Assembly (NCBI RefSeq): GCF_024397795.1
Contig: NZ_CP072983.1
Location: 310,001 to 374,000 of the forward strand
Length of the DNA: 64,000 nt
Origin: Lactobacillus intestinalis
Lineage (GTDB): Bacteria > Bacillota > Bacilli > Lactobacillales > Lactobacillaceae
Direction: 5' to 3'
Below the pieces are notes generated by a model that ran no database searches, had not been told where the DNA came from, and was given only the letters and a program-made list of their open reading frames with translations. The position numbers were made by a program, and so were the translations under genes. Position 1 is the stretch's first letter, and each line of letters begins with the position of its first letter. Shown here piece after piece: positions 25,745 to 36,553 of this stretch.

Positions 25745-27619
25745 CTTCACTATTATGTTGTACTTAAGGCAACTAAAAATTATTTAATCATTGCTGATCC
25801 AGATCCTAGCGTTGGTTTAACCAAAATGTCTAAAGAAAAATTTTCTCAAGAATGGACTGGAATTGCCCTTTTTATGGTGCCTAATGATAATTTTGAGCCG
25901 ATTAAAGAGAAAAAGCAGAATCTGTGGTCACTGTTTCCATACATATTTAAACAAAAGAAATTAGTCATTAATATTATATTGGCTGCTCTTTTGATGACAA
26001 TTATTAGTGTTTGTAGTTCATACTTCTTGCAAGGTTTAATTGATACTTATATTCCTAGTGGGACTTATCAAACTTTGTCGATCTTAGCCATTGGATTATT
26101 GATAGCGTATGTTTTTAATTCCATCTTCTCTTACGGGCAAAATTTTCTGTTGAATATTCTAGGTCAACGATTGAGTATTGACCTTAACTTGCAGTACATT
26201 CGTCATATTTTTGAGTTACCAATGGAATTTTTTGTGACTCGTAAAACAGGGGAAATTACTTCAAGATTTTCTGATGCTAGCCGAATTATTGACGCACTCG
26301 CCAGTACAGTTATTTCATTATTTCTTGATCTTTCAATTGTAATCGTAATGGGAATTGTTTTAGCAATTCAAAACTCTACTTTATTTATAATTACTCTGTT
26401 GGCTCTGCCAATCTACGCTGTAGTGATTCTTAGCTTTTCTAAGAAGTTTGAAAAGATGAATAATGATCAAATGGAGAGTAATGCGGTTTTAAGTTCTTCA
26501 GTAATTGAGGATATTCAGGGGATCGAAACAATCAAAGCTTTAAATAGTGAACAAACACGGTATCGCAAGATTGATAGTCAATTCGTCGATTATCTTAAAA
26601 AATCCTTTCGTTACAGTAAAACTGAATCCTTGCAGTCAGCTATAAAGACTTTTATCCAGTTATCTCTCAATGTGATTATCCTTTGGGTAGGGGCTAAAGT
26701 TGTAATGAACGGACAGATGAGCATTGGTCAATTAATGACTTTTAATGCACTGCTGTCTTATTTTGTAGATCCACTTCAGAATATTATTAATCTTCAACCA
26801 ACGTTGCAATCAGCTAATGTAGCGCAAAATCGATTGAATGAAGTATATATGGTTAAGAGTGAATTTCAGAGAGATGCCCAAATTAGGGATGCAAAGCAAT
26901 TAGTGGGAAACATTGAATATCATGATGTTGATTATCATTATGGTTATGGTGTTGACGTTTTAAAAGATATTAATTTAACAATCAAACCAAATGATAAGTT
27001 GGCGATCGTAGGAATGAGTGGCTCAGGGAAGTCGACTATGGTCAAACTTTTGGTTGAGTTCTTTTCTCCAAGTAAAGGCAAGCTAACTTTTAACGGTTTT
27101 GATTCTACTAAAGTTGATAAACATGTATTACGTTCATATGTAAATTATGTTCCTCAAACACCGTATATCTTTTCGGGCACAATTAAAGAGAATTTGCTTT
27201 TGGGCAGTCGACCAAACATTACAGAAGAGGATATGCTTGAAGCGTGTCAGATAGCAGCGATTGAGTCTGAAATAGGCCAATTACCACTGCAATTTGAAAC
27301 TAAGATGGATGAAAATGCTAAGATTTTATCTGGTGGACAAAAGCAAAGGCTAACTATTGCACGCGCATTACTTTCCCCGGCTAAAGTTTTGATTTTCGAT
27401 GAAGCTACAAGTGCTCTTGATACCATTACGGAGAAAAAGGTAGTAGATAATTTAATGAAACTAAAGAATAAAACTATTATTTTCATCGCCCATCGTTTAG
27501 CAATTGCACAAAGGACTAATAATATTGTGGTTATAGATCATGGTCAAATTGTTGAACAAGGAAGTCATGATGAATTAATACAGAAACATGGCTTTTACAA
27601 TAACTTAGTTGAGAATTAG
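25745..27619 (+). pseudogene. Bacteriocin ABC exporter/peptidase, N-terminally truncated
   Basis: Intact exporters of this type (LagD/PlnG/LafT-like, about 720 aa) have an N-terminal C39 leader peptidase. Here the frame opens only at HYYVVLKATKNYLIIADPDP, which holds the peptidase His and Asp; the catalytic Cys and everything before are gone, with a stop at 25742-25744. The rest is whole: membrane domain about residues 40-310 counted from ATG 25826, Walker A GMSGSGKST, signature ILSGGQKQR, Walker B VLIFDEATSAL. A 597-residue product from 25826 could be made, but could not cleave GG leaders. Confidence 0.85.
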
Positions 27620-27629
27620 GAGCAATTTT

Positions 27630-28214
27630 ATGAATAATAAAAACTATGAGAGTACCGAATTCTATTCTTATAAATTCAAGAATTTTTCAACTATGATTAT
27701 TATTCCTATGGCAATTTTAGTTCTAATCTTAATAGTTGGTTCTTTTTTTGCAACTAGACAAAGTACAGTTACATCTATTGGAATTGTAGAACCACAAAAT
27801 ACACTTAATATCGCCAATAAAAATTATCATGAAGGACAGGTTATTAGAAGGAATAAAAAGAAATGGCTGGTTCATATTGATGGTAAGCAGAAAAATATAG
27901 TTCACTTATTTCCGATGATTAAGGCTACGGGAGCGATCAATGTGGTTACCTATTTCCCGGGTAATAAAATTAGTGCAATTAAAAAAGGCCAACCATTATA
28001 TTTTCAGGTAGCCAATGCTAGTGGAACAATGGATAGATTGATAGGAAAAGTGAAAGAAATTGGAGTGTATCCCGTTAATCTACATGGCAATAATGTCTAT
28101 GAAGTAGTTTGCCAAGCCACGTCTAAGGAAAATTTAAAATATGGAATGGAAGGCAATGCAACAATTATCACAGGTAAGAGTACATATTTCGAATATTTGA
28201 AGCACAATTTATGA
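27630..28214 (+). CDS. Bacteriocin export accessory protein (HlyD-like)
   Basis: 194 residues with one N-terminal membrane helix (about 21-43, MIIIPMAILVLILIVGSFFA) and an outer domain with beta-barrel repeats (VEPQNTLNIANKNYHEGQVI; KKGQPLYFQVANASG). Short accessory proteins of this size accompany bacteriocin exporters in lactobacilli. ATG 27630 follows AGGAG (27618-27622), which overlaps the exporter stop. A long terminator follows, so this ends the locus. Confidence 0.82.
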   Translation: MNNKNYESTEFYSYKFKNFSTMIIIPMAILVLILIVGSFFATRQSTVTSIGIVEPQNTLNIANKNYHEGQVIRRNKKKWLVHIDGKQKNIVHLFPMIKATGAINVVTYFPGNKISAIKKGQPLYFQVANASGTMDRLIGKVKEIGVYPVNLHGNNVYEVVCQATSKENLKYGMEGNATIITGKSTYFEYLKHNL

Positions 28215-28263
28215 TTAAAAGTATTCTGAACTTTTTATAATTGGCAAAATATAATTTCTTAGA

Positions 28264-28317
28264 AAGCAAAAATACTGATAGATCAGCGTTTAAATGCTGA
28301 CTATCAGTATTTGCTTT
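28264..28317. terminator. Long hairpin between bacteriocin locus and pepC
   Basis: AAAGCAAAAATACTGATAG pairs with CTATCAGTATTTGCTTT (one bulge) around a 19-base loop that itself has pairing (TCAGCG/TGCTGA). T tracts flank both sides, so it can end both the + strand locus and the minus strand pepC. Confidence 0.8.
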
Positions 28318-28358
28318 ATTTTAGGTTTTTCCTAGATGATTTTCTTTTGCTTGAAAAA

Positions 28359-29705
28359 TTATTCAAAAGCTAAAGCTCCCATTGGATCCCAAGGAAGAAG
28401 TTGAATTGGATTATCTTTTCCATCTTCGTAAGCCTTCTTCAAATCATCTGGCAAGAATTTTTTGTTAATAACCGCTTGGTAAACAAATGAATCAAACCAT
28501 GAATCGCTCATTACAAAGTAACCTTTGAAGCCTGGCTTTTCACCCCAGGAGTTTTCGATCTTCCATTTGGTTGGCTTGCCATCAACAATGTCCACTCCAG
28601 TGATTACCATGGCGTGGTCCATCATACTTTCACCAGAATCAAGCATGTCAGCTTTAGACATAGTAAAATCAGTATCAAATAATTGATCACGGCGGTAAAG
28701 GTTAGTATCAAGTAAACCTGCGCGTCTTTCAGAGTCTTTAACAACGTTTGAACCGAACCAAACAACTTCGCCGCTCTTTAATTGCTTGATGATTAAATCT
28801 TTCATTTCATCGACTTTCAAGTTTAAGTGACGGACTTGACGACCGCCAACTACATTTCCAAGGTATTCTACTGAAAAGACTTTGTGGAATGGCTTGTCAC
28901 TAGTTGGAGCGTTAATAGTAGAAATATGATCTTCAAGATTCATGCCAACATATTTATCAAAGAATTCCTTAGGGGTGATGTCTTTGTCGATGTGGTATTC
29001 TTTGTTGTCGTCACGGTATTCAAAGTTGAATTTCTTTGGTGGAAGACCAAGTGAAGTAGCTAAAATACGGAAGACATCGTTAAGCATATCGTTTTTAACT
29101 GCTTCTACTTCATCCATAGACTTGCCCGAGTTAACTAATTTACGTAATTTAAGACCATCTTTACGAAGTAAGGTATTTAAAGTATCGTTTAATGCACTAG
29201 AATTAATAGCGTTGGCAGTTTCTGGATAAACGCTCTTTGGAACAATACCGTATTTTTCAATAATTCCGCAAAGCATGTCCCATTGGCCACCGTCTTGTTG
29301 AGGGGTAGCAAATAAGAATGAAACTTTACGATCACCAAGATCTTTGTCTGCAGTTGCAATGACATTTTCAAAGAACCAGTTTGATTTTTCAAATTTGTCC
29401 CAGAAATTAGTATAGTTTTGAGATAATTCAAAGTCTTTCAAACTGAATTTCTTTTGAAGAGGATGACGCATAGTGTTAAGAGCACTGAACATCCAGCAGC
29501 GCCCAGATTGCTTTTGATCAGCTGGCTTACCAGTTTCGATTTCAATTGAGAAAGTTGGATCAAGGTCAATCTTAGTTTGCAAGTTTTGACTAGCTTTGTA
29601 AATTCCGTTTTCTTGAGCTGCATGACTAGCAACATTGTAAACGGGATGGTTTGATAAATCTTGGGTAAATTTATCGATGTTATCATTTGTGATTTCTTTT
29701 GACAT
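28359..29705 (-). CDS. pepC: Aminopeptidase C (bleomycin hydrolase family)
   Basis: PepC (448 aa) is a cytosolic C1B cysteine aminopeptidase of lactic acid bacteria. Catalytic Cys is C70 in KQSGRCWMFSALN, the His is in MDHAMVITGVD and the Asn in KIENSWGEKPG. The C-terminus (PMGALAFE) is short, as needed for exopeptidase activity in this family. AAGGAGGA site upstream of the ATG. Full length. Confidence 0.96.
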   Translation of the reverse strand: MSKEITNDNIDKFTQDLSNHPVYNVASHAAQENGIYKASQNLQTKIDLDPTFSIEIETGKPADQKQSGRCWMFSALNTMRHPLQKKFSLKDFELSQNYTNFWDKFEKSNWFFENVIATADKDLGDRKVSFLFATPQQDGGQWDMLCGIIEKYGIVPKSVYPETANAINSSALNDTLNTLLRKDGLKLRKLVNSGKSMDEVEAVKNDMLNDVFRILATSLGLPPKKFNFEYRDDNKEYHIDKDITPKEFFDKYVGMNLEDHISTINAPTSDKPFHKVFSVEYLGNVVGGRQVRHLNLKVDEMKDLIIKQLKSGEVVWFGSNVVKDSERRAGLLDTNLYRRDQLFDTDFTMSKADMLDSGESMMDHAMVITGVDIVDGKPTKWKIENSWGEKPGFKGYFVMSDSWFDSFVYQAVINKKFLPDDLKKAYEDGKDNPIQLLPWDPMGALAFE

Positions 29706-29758
29706 AAAATTGTCCTCCTTAAATATAGTTTAAACTATTAAAAATATTCTGTCTATTT

Positions 29759-30055
29759 TTAATATGGCGCATGATACCAAATTGAGTGGAAGGCAGGGTG
29801 AGTCTTAAAATAGCGAATTACAATTGGATCAAGTGGCCAAACGGGAATATCTGATTTTTTTGCAATCAATAAAGCCGTTGGCATTTCTTGATCTAATTCT
29901 TGTTCAAGATCAAAATCTGGATTTACAAAAAAGTGATTCATGACCCAAACAGGTCCATCTTTGCGTTCAATTTTATCCATGGTCCACGCGTTTTCAAAAA
30001 CGTTATTATCATCATAAGTTTTAAAGTCTTGGTGAGGGTCTTTAATATCAAACAT
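29759..30055 (-). CDS. Hypothetical protein next to pepC
   Basis: 98 residues, acidic, soluble, Trp and Asp/Pro rich (DKIERKDGPVWVMNHFFVNPDFDLEQELDQ). No known motif. AAAAGGT site before the ATG and a gap of about 50 bases to pepC on the same strand. It reads as a real small gene by composition, but its role is unknown. Confidence 0.65.
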   Translation of the reverse strand: MFDIKDPHQDFKTYDDNNVFENAWTMDKIERKDGPVWVMNHFFVNPDFDLEQELDQEMPTALLIAKKSDIPVWPLDPIVIRYFKTHPAFHSIWYHAPY

Positions 30056-30190
30056 AAAATTTACCTTTTCTAAGAAACTTGCTTATTTTTCACGTAATTA
30101 ATAATGTAAGCATAATGTTTTGTGTTTACTCAAAACATTGTAAAATAAATCTTTGTAAAAAGAAAAGTAGTAAATGGAGTAAAAAGAATT

Positions 30191-30742
30191 ATGAAGACGC
30201 GTGGTTTTGAAGTTGTAAGTAAATATCAAGATAAAGGGATTAATTTGCCTAGACGCCAAACTTTGGCTAGTGCAGGTTATGATATTGAGGCGGCTGAAGA
30301 TATTGTGATTCCAAGTATTTGGCGTTTAAATTTTGTGAGAATTTTTCGCCTTATTCGCAATGGCCACCAATTATATGAACGGGATTATAAGCTTGCCGAT
30401 GAAATTTTGAAGCCGATTTTGGTGCCTACTGGTCTTAAAGTTTACATGCCAGAAGATGAAGTGCTAATTTTAGCTAATCGCTCATCTAATACTTTTAAAA
30501 AGAATTTGGCACTTCCAAATGGAATTGGTGTAATTGACGCGGATTACTATAATAATCCTAATAATGAGGGCGAATTATTTGTCCAAGTCTTAAATTATGG
30601 CGTTCGTCCACTTCATATTAAAAAAGGAGATCGGATTGCTCAGGGAATTTTTATGAAGTATCTTAAAACAGATGATGATGATCCAATTAGCCGTCAACGT
30701 TTGAGTGGCTTTGGATCTACTAATAAAGAAGGGAAAAATTAA
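30191..30742 (+). CDS. dut: dUTP diphosphatase-family protein
   Basis: dUTPase hydrolyses dUTP to dUMP and pyrophosphate, keeping uracil out of DNA. Five family motifs can be seen: I ASAGYDIEA, II NRSSNTF, III GIGVIDADYYNN, IV KKGDRIAQGIF, V RLSGFGSTNKEG. At 183 residues it is longer than typical (about 150) because of an insertion around residues 43-75 (WRLNFVRIFRLIRNGHQLYE). Its TAA overlaps the radA ATG by one base. Confidence 0.9.
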   Translation: MKTRGFEVVSKYQDKGINLPRRQTLASAGYDIEAAEDIVIPSIWRLNFVRIFRLIRNGHQLYERDYKLADEILKPILVPTGLKVYMPEDEVLILANRSSNTFKKNLALPNGIGVIDADYYNNPNNEGELFVQVLNYGVRPLHIKKGDRIAQGIFMKYLKTDDDDPISRQRLSGFGSTNKEGKN

Positions 30743-32118
30743 TGGCTCGAGTAAAAACTCAATATAAATGCCGCTCTTGTGGCTACATTTCGGCTAGCTA
30801 TTTAGGTCGTTGTCCTAATTGTGGTGCATGGAATCAATTTGAAAAAGAAACTCAAGAAGTTCAAAAACGCTCAGCTAAGCAATCACCTAGTCAATTGATT
30901 AAAAAGACTGGATTGAGTGAGCCGGTTAAATTAGAAAATATCAAGGCAGAAAAAGAAGACCGAATTAAAACTAAGTCTGAAGAATTAAACCGAGTTTTAG
31001 GAGGAGGAATTGTTCCCGGATCACTGGTTTTAATTGGGGGAGATCCTGGAATCGGTAAATCCACTTTGATGCTGCAAATCATGAGCGATATCGCCGAAAA
31101 ATATAAGGTTTTATATGTTTCTGGAGAAGAGTCTGCCAATCAAATTAAGCTTCGCGCAGATCGTTTGGGCGTTGGTAAAAGCGACATGCTTTTATACCCG
31201 GAAACAGATATGCATGACATTCGCGAGCAAATTGATGATTTAAAGCCTGACTTTGTTGTAATTGACTCGATTCAGACTATGAATGAACCAAGTTTAGATT
31301 CCATGACTGGTTCAGCATCTCAAGTACGTGAAGTAACTAGTGAACTTATGAAAATTGCCAAGATGAATGCAATTACTGTTTTTGTAATTGGCCATGTGAC
31401 TAAGGAAGGGGCAATTGCTGGTCCAAAGATTTTGGAACATATGGTGGATACGGTGCTTTATTTTGAGGGAGATGAACACCATTCCTACCGAATTTTGCAC
31501 TCAGTAAAGAATCGTTTTGGGGCTGCTAATGAAATTGGAATGTTTGAAATGGTCAATGAAGGATTAAGAGAGGTAAGCAATCCGTCTTCAATTTTTCTTG
31601 ATCAAAGATTACCCCAATCCACTGGGTCGGCGATTGTAGTTTCACTTGAAGGAACGCGCCCACTATTAGCAGAAATTCAGGCTTTAGTGACGCCGACAGT
31701 TTTTGGTTATGCTAAGCGAACTACTTCCGGAATTGATTATAATCGAGCAGCACTTCTTTTAGCGGTTTTAGAAAAACGAGGCAACTTAATGCTTCAAAAC
31801 CAGGATGTATATTTGACTGCAACTGGTGGGATTAAGTTGAATGAACCTGCAATTGACTTGGCAATTGCAATGTCTGTCGCATCCAGCTATAACAACAAGG
31901 AAATTTCACCAACTGATTGTTTTGTCGGCGAAGTGGGCTTAACTGGGGAAGTACGACGCGTTAATAAAATTGAATCGCGAATTACTGAAGCTGCTAAAGT
32001 GGGGTTTAAAAGGATTTTTATTCCCCGACATAATATGGATAAAAGCTTAACTGATTTAGGAATTGAAGTGATTCCAGTTTCCAGCATTCCACAAGCTTTG
32101 AAACTTGTTTTTGGTTAA
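30742..32118 (+). CDS. radA: DNA repair protein RadA (Sms)
   Basis: RadA (458 aa) is a RecA-like helicase that helps process recombination intermediates. N-terminal Cys4 zinc finger (CRSCGYISASYLGRCPNCG), Walker A GGDPGIGKST, the RadA-specific KNRFGA motif, and a C-terminal Lon-protease-like domain (GEVGLTGEVRRV) are all there. One-base overlap with dut and a 74-base gap to gltX. Confidence 0.96.
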   Translation: MARVKTQYKCRSCGYISASYLGRCPNCGAWNQFEKETQEVQKRSAKQSPSQLIKKTGLSEPVKLENIKAEKEDRIKTKSEELNRVLGGGIVPGSLVLIGGDPGIGKSTLMLQIMSDIAEKYKVLYVSGEESANQIKLRADRLGVGKSDMLLYPETDMHDIREQIDDLKPDFVVIDSIQTMNEPSLDSMTGSASQVREVTSELMKIAKMNAITVFVIGHVTKEGAIAGPKILEHMVDTVLYFEGDEHHSYRILHSVKNRFGAANEIGMFEMVNEGLREVSNPSSIFLDQRLPQSTGSAIVVSLEGTRPLLAEIQALVTPTVFGYAKRTTSGIDYNRAALLLAVLEKRGNLMLQNQDVYLTATGGIKLNEPAIDLAIAMSVASSYNNKEISPTDCFVGEVGLTGEVRRVNKIESRITEAAKVGFKRIFIPRHNMDKSLTDLGIEVIPVSSIPQALKLVFG

Positions 32119-32192
32119 AGAATTGAACTTTTTCCTTATTACGCGTAAACTAAGAATGTTAAAATCTACTATTTTTGAAAGAGGCATGAATT

Positions 32193-33692
32193 TTGGCTAA
32201 AGAAAAGATTCGTGTAAGATATGCACCAAGTCCAACTGGTCACTTACACATTGGTAATGCACGTACTGCACTTTTTAACTATTTATTCGCTCGTCACAAC
32301 AAGGGTACCTTCGTTTTAAGAATTGAAGATACTGACCAAAAGCGTAATGTTGAAGGTGGATCTAAGTCACAGATGGAAAACCTTCACTGGTTAGGTATTG
32401 ATTGGGATGAAGGTCCTGACAAGGGCGGAGATTATGGTCCATACCGTCAATCAGAAAGAAAAGATATTTACAATAAATACATCAAGCAATTGATTGATGA
32501 AGGTAAGGCTTACTACTCATATAAGACTGAAGAAGAACTTGAAGCACAACGTGAAGAACAACGTGCGATGGGAATTGCTCCTCACTATACCTACGAATAT
32601 GAAGGCATGACTGCTGATGAAATTAAAAAGGCACAAGCAGATGCTGAAGCAAAAGGTTTAAAGCCAGTTGTACGTATCCATATTCCAGAGATGGAAACTT
32701 ACGAATGGGACGATATGGTTAAGGGTCACTTAAGCTTTGAATCTGATACTATCGGCGGCGACTTTGTTATTCAAAAGCGTGATGGAATGCCAACTTACAA
32801 CTTTGCCGTTGTAGTTGATGACCACTTGATGAAGATTACCCATGTTCTTCGTGGAGATGACCACGTTTCAAACACTCCAAAGCAATTGGTAGTTTATGAA
32901 GCTCTTGGTTGGGAAGCACCTAAGTTTGGTCACATGACTTTGATTATTAATGCCGCAACGGGTAAGAAGTTATCAAAGCGTGATGAATCTGTTCTTCAAT
33001 TTATTGAACAATATCGTGACCTTGGTTACTTACCAGAAGCTATGTTTAACTTTATTACCCTTCTTGGTTGGTCACCAGTTGGAGAAAATGAAATCTTTAC
33101 TCAACGTGAATTCATTAAGCAATTTGATCCAAAGCGTTTATCAAAATCTCCAGCTGCTTTTGACCAAAAGAAGCTTGAATGGGTAAACAACCAATACATT
33201 AAGAAGGCAGATCGTGATACCTTGCTTGATTTAGCTTTGAACAATTTGCAAGAAGCTGGTCTTGTTGATGAACATCCAACTCCAGAAAAGATGGAATGGA
33301 TTCGTCAATTGGTTAACATTTACTCAGTTCAAATGTCATACACCCAACAAATCGTGGAAATGGCAAAAATTTTCTTTGAAGAGGCAAAAGATTTATCTGA
33401 AGAAGAACTTGAAGAAATCAAGAAAGACGACGCTCGTCCAGTAATTGAAGAATTCAAGAAGCAATTGAATCTTATCCCACGCTTTACTGCTGTTCAAATT
33501 ATGAATGCAATCCAAGCTACTCGTCGTGAAACTGGCGTTAAAGGAAGAAAACTCTTTATGCCAATTCGAATTGCAGGTACTAGATCGATGGTAGGACCTG
33601 GTATTGGTGAAGCTATGGAACTTTTGGGTAAAGAAAGAGTTCTTGAACACTTAGACTTAACCTTGAAGCAAATGGAAGAAAACGGTCTTTAA
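32193..33692 (+). CDS. gltX: Glutamyl-tRNA synthetase
   Basis: GltX (499 aa) is a class I synthetase; in lactobacilli it is expected to charge both tRNA-Glu and tRNA-Gln, with later amidation. The signature motifs are [18 protein letters not shown] (HIGH type) and [10 protein letters not shown] (KMSKS type). TTG start at 32193, after AAAGAGG. No T-box-like leader is visible upstream. Confidence 0.96.
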   Translation: MAKEKIRVRYAPSPTGHLHIGNARTALFNYLFARHNKGTFVLRIEDTDQKRNVEGGSKSQMENLHWLGIDWDEGPDKGGDYGPYRQSERKDIYNKYIKQLIDEGKAYYSYKTEEELEAQREEQRAMGIAPHYTYEYEGMTADEIKKAQADAEAKGLKPVVRIHIPEMETYEWDDMVKGHLSFESDTIGGDFVIQKRDGMPTYNFAVVVDDHLMKITHVLRGDDHVSNTPKQLVVYEALGWEAPKFGHMTLIINAATGKKLSKRDESVLQFIEQYRDLGYLPEAMFNFITLLGWSPVGENEIFTQREFIKQFDPKRLSKSPAAFDQKKLEWVNNQYIKKADRDTLLDLALNNLQEAGLVDEHPTPEKMEWIRQLVNIYSVQMSYTQQIVEMAKIFFEEAKDLSEEELEEIKKDDARPVIEEFKKQLNLIPRFTAVQIMNAIQATRRETGVKGRKLFMPIRIAGTRSMVGPGIGEAMELLGKERVLEHLDLTLKQMEENGL

Positions 33693-33705
33693 TTAAAAAT
33701 ACGAA

Positions 33706-33738
33706 AGGCACTAAGTTTTGAGGCTTAGTGCTTTTTTA
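33706..33738 (+). terminator. Terminator after gltX
   Basis: GGCACTAAG pairs with CTTAGTGCT around TTTTGAGG, followed by TTTTTT. Confidence 0.88.
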
Positions 33739-33785
33739 TGTCTTCAAAATTGGTAAAATAAAAGTATATTTAAAAGAAGGGATAT

Positions 33786-35219
33786 GTGTTAGCCGTGAAA
33801 GTATTTAATACACTGACGCGTCAAAAAGAAGATTTCAAGCCAATTACTCCAGGACAGATTAACATGTATGTCTGTGGGCCGACCGTTTACAATTACATCC
33901 ATATTGGTAACGCGCGTAGCGTGATTGCTTTTGATACAATTAGACGCTATTTCGAATATAAAGGCTACAAAGTAAACTACGTTTCTAACTTTACGGACGT
34001 AGATGACAAGATGATCAATGAAGCAAGAGAAGAACATACCACTGTTCCAAAACTTGCTGATAAGTATATTCGTGCTTATTTAGAAGATACTGAAGCTTTA
34101 AATATTGAAAAGGCAACTTTGCATCCCCGCGCAACTCATGAAATCAGTGAGATCATTGCATTTGTGGAAGATCTAATTAAAAAAGGTTATGCTTATGAAG
34201 TTGATGGAGATGTATACTACCGAGCAAAGAAGTTTCCAAATTATGGCGAATTAAGCGATCAAAATATTGAGCAACTTGAAGAAGGGGCTTCTGAGCATAT
34301 TAATGATGAAGAACAAAACCGCAAGGAAGACCCGATTGATTTTGCTCTTTGGAAAGCTCAAAAAGAAGAGGATGAAATTGCTTGGGATTCTCCATGGGGT
34401 AAAGGTCGTCCAGGCTGGCATATTGAATGTTCCGTAATGTCTACTAAATACTTAGGTGATACCATTGATATTCATGGTGGTGGGCAAGATTTGGAATTTC
34501 CGCACCATGAAAATGAAATTGCTCAAAGTGAAGCTAAAACTGGTAAAAAGTTTGTTAACTACTGGCTTCATAATGGTTTTGTGACAGTTGGTAAAAAAGA
34601 AGAAAAAATGTCTAAATCACTTCACAACTTTGTCACGGTTCATGATTTGATTAAAACAGTTGATCCTCAAGTTTTACGTTTCTTCATGGCAAGTGTGCAA
34701 TATCGTCGCCAAATTAATTATTCAGAAGAAAACTTGGCTCAAGCCAAAACTATTCTTGATCGTTTTAAGAATACTTTATTGAATATCAATTATCGTTTAG
34801 AAGAGGATACTGAAACTAAAGCTGATCCAAAACTTACTGAAGCTATCGCAAATACTAAAGTAGAATTTGAAAAAGCAATGGATGACGATTTTAATGTTCA
34901 AAATGCTTTAGCCGCAATCTATGATCTTTTGCCAATAATTAATGCCAATGCGGCTTTAGATAATGTTGATAAGGATGCCCTTTCAAACTTTAAAGAAGAA
35001 TTTATTAAGTGGCTCAGCATTTTTGGAATTGATTGCGAAAAGTTGATCAAAAAAGAAGCAGGTGCTGATGATGATAAAATCGACGCTTTAGTTAAAGAGC
35101 GTGATGAAGCTCGTAAGAACAAGGATTGGGCACGAAGTGATGAAATTCGCGATCAATTGAAAGATCTAGGCGTTACCATTCAAGACACTCCTCAAGGAAC
35201 AAGGTGGACTCGTGAATAA
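33786..35219 (+). CDS. cysS: Cysteinyl-tRNA synthetase
   Basis: CysS (477 aa). [16 protein letters not shown] holds the first zinc Cys and the HIGH-type motif; WHIECSVMS and [14 protein letters not shown] complete the zinc/active site, and KMSKSLHN is the second class I motif. The GTG at 33786 is used ([10 protein letters not shown]) after AGAAGGG; a second GTG at 33795 is possible. The end overlaps mrnC by eight bases. Confidence 0.96.
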   Translation: MLAVKVFNTLTRQKEDFKPITPGQINMYVCGPTVYNYIHIGNARSVIAFDTIRRYFEYKGYKVNYVSNFTDVDDKMINEAREEHTTVPKLADKYIRAYLEDTEALNIEKATLHPRATHEISEIIAFVEDLIKKGYAYEVDGDVYYRAKKFPNYGELSDQNIEQLEEGASEHINDEEQNRKEDPIDFALWKAQKEEDEIAWDSPWGKGRPGWHIECSVMSTKYLGDTIDIHGGGQDLEFPHHENEIAQSEAKTGKKFVNYWLHNGFVTVGKKEEKMSKSLHNFVTVHDLIKTVDPQVLRFFMASVQYRRQINYSEENLAQAKTILDRFKNTLLNINYRLEEDTETKADPKLTEAIANTKVEFEKAMDDDFNVQNALAAIYDLLPIINANAALDNVDKDALSNFKEEFIKWLSIFGIDCEKLIKKEAGADDDKIDALVKERDEARKNKDWARSDEIRDQLKDLGVTIQDTPQGTRWTRE

Positions 35220-35655
35220 AATAAAGAAATTGACTGAAGAAAATGTAAATCCAAATACTTTAAGTGGTCAGACTTTGGCTTACTTGGGGGATGCGGTATA
35301 TGAAATTTATATTCGGCGTCATTTGATTAAGGGTGGAATTGTGAAACCACAGAATCTTCAAAGAGACGCTACTCATTATGTTTCTGCCAAAGCTCAAGCA
35401 GCTTTGATTACCAAATTACAAGATGATGATTTGCTAACGGATGAAGAGTTAGCTGCTTTTAGACGAGGACGTAATTCGAAGACTCACACTAAAGCTAAAA
35501 ATACTAGCTTAAAAACATATCAAATGTCTACTGGCTTTGAAGCTATTTGGGGTTACTTGGATTTAGCAGGTAAAACTGATCGCGTTGAAGAATTGACCCT
35601 TTGGTGCATTCAAACTGTAGAAGATGGAGGGATTAGTAATTATGACTTCAAATAA
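35212..35655 (+). CDS. mrnC: Mini-ribonuclease III
   Basis: MrnC (147 aa) is an RNase III catalytic domain without the double-stranded RNA-binding domain; it matures 23S rRNA. The catalytic motif is [14 protein letters not shown], and [14 protein letters not shown] is the conserved basic stretch. It starts at GTG inside cysS and overlaps rlmB by 14 bases, the usual cysS-mrnC-rlmB order. Confidence 0.94.
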   Translation: MNKIKKLTEENVNPNTLSGQTLAYLGDAVYEIYIRRHLIKGGIVKPQNLQRDATHYVSAKAQAALITKLQDDDLLTDEELAAFRRGRNSKTHTKAKNTSLKTYQMSTGFEAIWGYLDLAGKTDRVEELTLWCIQTVEDGGISNYDFK

Positions 35656-36397
35656 TAAAGATTTTGTCTTTGGCCGACATGCGGGAATTGATTTCTTAAA
35701 AACTCAAGGTGCTGATCGAATCAATAAAGTATTTCTCCAGCATGGAGTACAGGAAGATTTTGCTAATCAAGTTTATTCTTTAGCTAAAAAGAAACGCTTA
35801 GTGGTTCAAACTGTGCCTAGAAGTAAGCTTGATAATTTGGTTCAAGGTGGAAATCACCAAGGATTAGTGTTGGCCGTATCAAGTTTTGAATATGCGGATT
35901 TAGATCACCTATTGGATAAGTTTGAGCAAGAAGGCAAAGAACCATTTTTGTTGATGCTGGATTCAATTGAAGATCCTCACAATTTGGGATCGATTTTAAG
36001 ATCAGCCGATGCGACAGGAGTGGATGCAATTATTATTCCTAAGCGTCATGCAACTGGGTTAACATCAGTTGTTGCTAAAACTTCCACTGGAGCAATCGAT
36101 TACGTACCTGTAGCTAGAGTTAATAATTTAGTTCAAACTACTAAAGAACTTAAAAAGCGAGGTTATTGGATATTCGGTACAGATATGGAAGGTACCGATT
36201 ATCGTAAATGGGATGCAAATGGTAAGACAGTTTTAGTAATTGGTAACGAAGGTAAAGGAATCTCCCCACTTCTTAAGAAACAAATGGATCAAACTTTGAC
36301 CCTTCCAATGGTAGGCCATGTTCAATCCTTAAATGCTAGTGTGGCGACTGGGGTAATGCTTTATCAAATGTTAAATAGTCGCCATCCGTTAAAATAG
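35642..36397 (+). CDS. rlmB: 23S rRNA 2'-O-methyltransferase (TrmH/SPOUT family)
   Basis: 251 residues. The N-terminal substrate-binding part starts DFVFGRHAGIDFLKTQG; the knotted SPOUT domain has motif 1 LDSIEDPHNLGSILRSADATGVDAII, motif 2 VLVIGNEGKGIS and motif 3 SLNASVATGVMLYQ. RlmB methylates G2251 of 23S rRNA. ATG 35642 is preferred to 35624 because GGAGGGA (35626-35632) lies between them. Confidence 0.93.
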   Translation: MTSNNKDFVFGRHAGIDFLKTQGADRINKVFLQHGVQEDFANQVYSLAKKKRLVVQTVPRSKLDNLVQGGNHQGLVLAVSSFEYADLDHLLDKFEQEGKEPFLLMLDSIEDPHNLGSILRSADATGVDAIIIPKRHATGLTSVVAKTSTGAIDYVPVARVNNLVQTTKELKKRGYWIFGTDMEGTDYRKWDANGKTVLVIGNEGKGISPLLKKQMDQTLTLPMVGHVQSLNASVATGVMLYQMLNSRHPLK

Positions 36398-36424
36398 TTA
36401 ATGAAATAACTTTTGTGAAAATGA

Positions 36425-36470
36425 AAAAGACACTTCTATTGATTGAAAATAATTAGAAGTGCCTTTTTGT
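36425..36470 (+). terminator. Terminator after rlmB
   Basis: ACACTTCTA pairs with TAGAAGTG(C) around a 15-base loop, followed by CTTTTTG. Confidence 0.7.
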
Positions 36471-36553
36471 TTGTTTAAACATTCGTTCAACTTAATTAGC
36501 GTTAGCTCTCTTTGTATGCTTTTTCTGAATAAGCAAAGTAAAGAGAAGTACGA

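Noticed and set aside
32119..32192. T-box riboswitch before gltX (and before cysS, 33739-33785)
   Set aside because: The gaps are too short and show neither the conserved T-box sequence nor a specifier stem.
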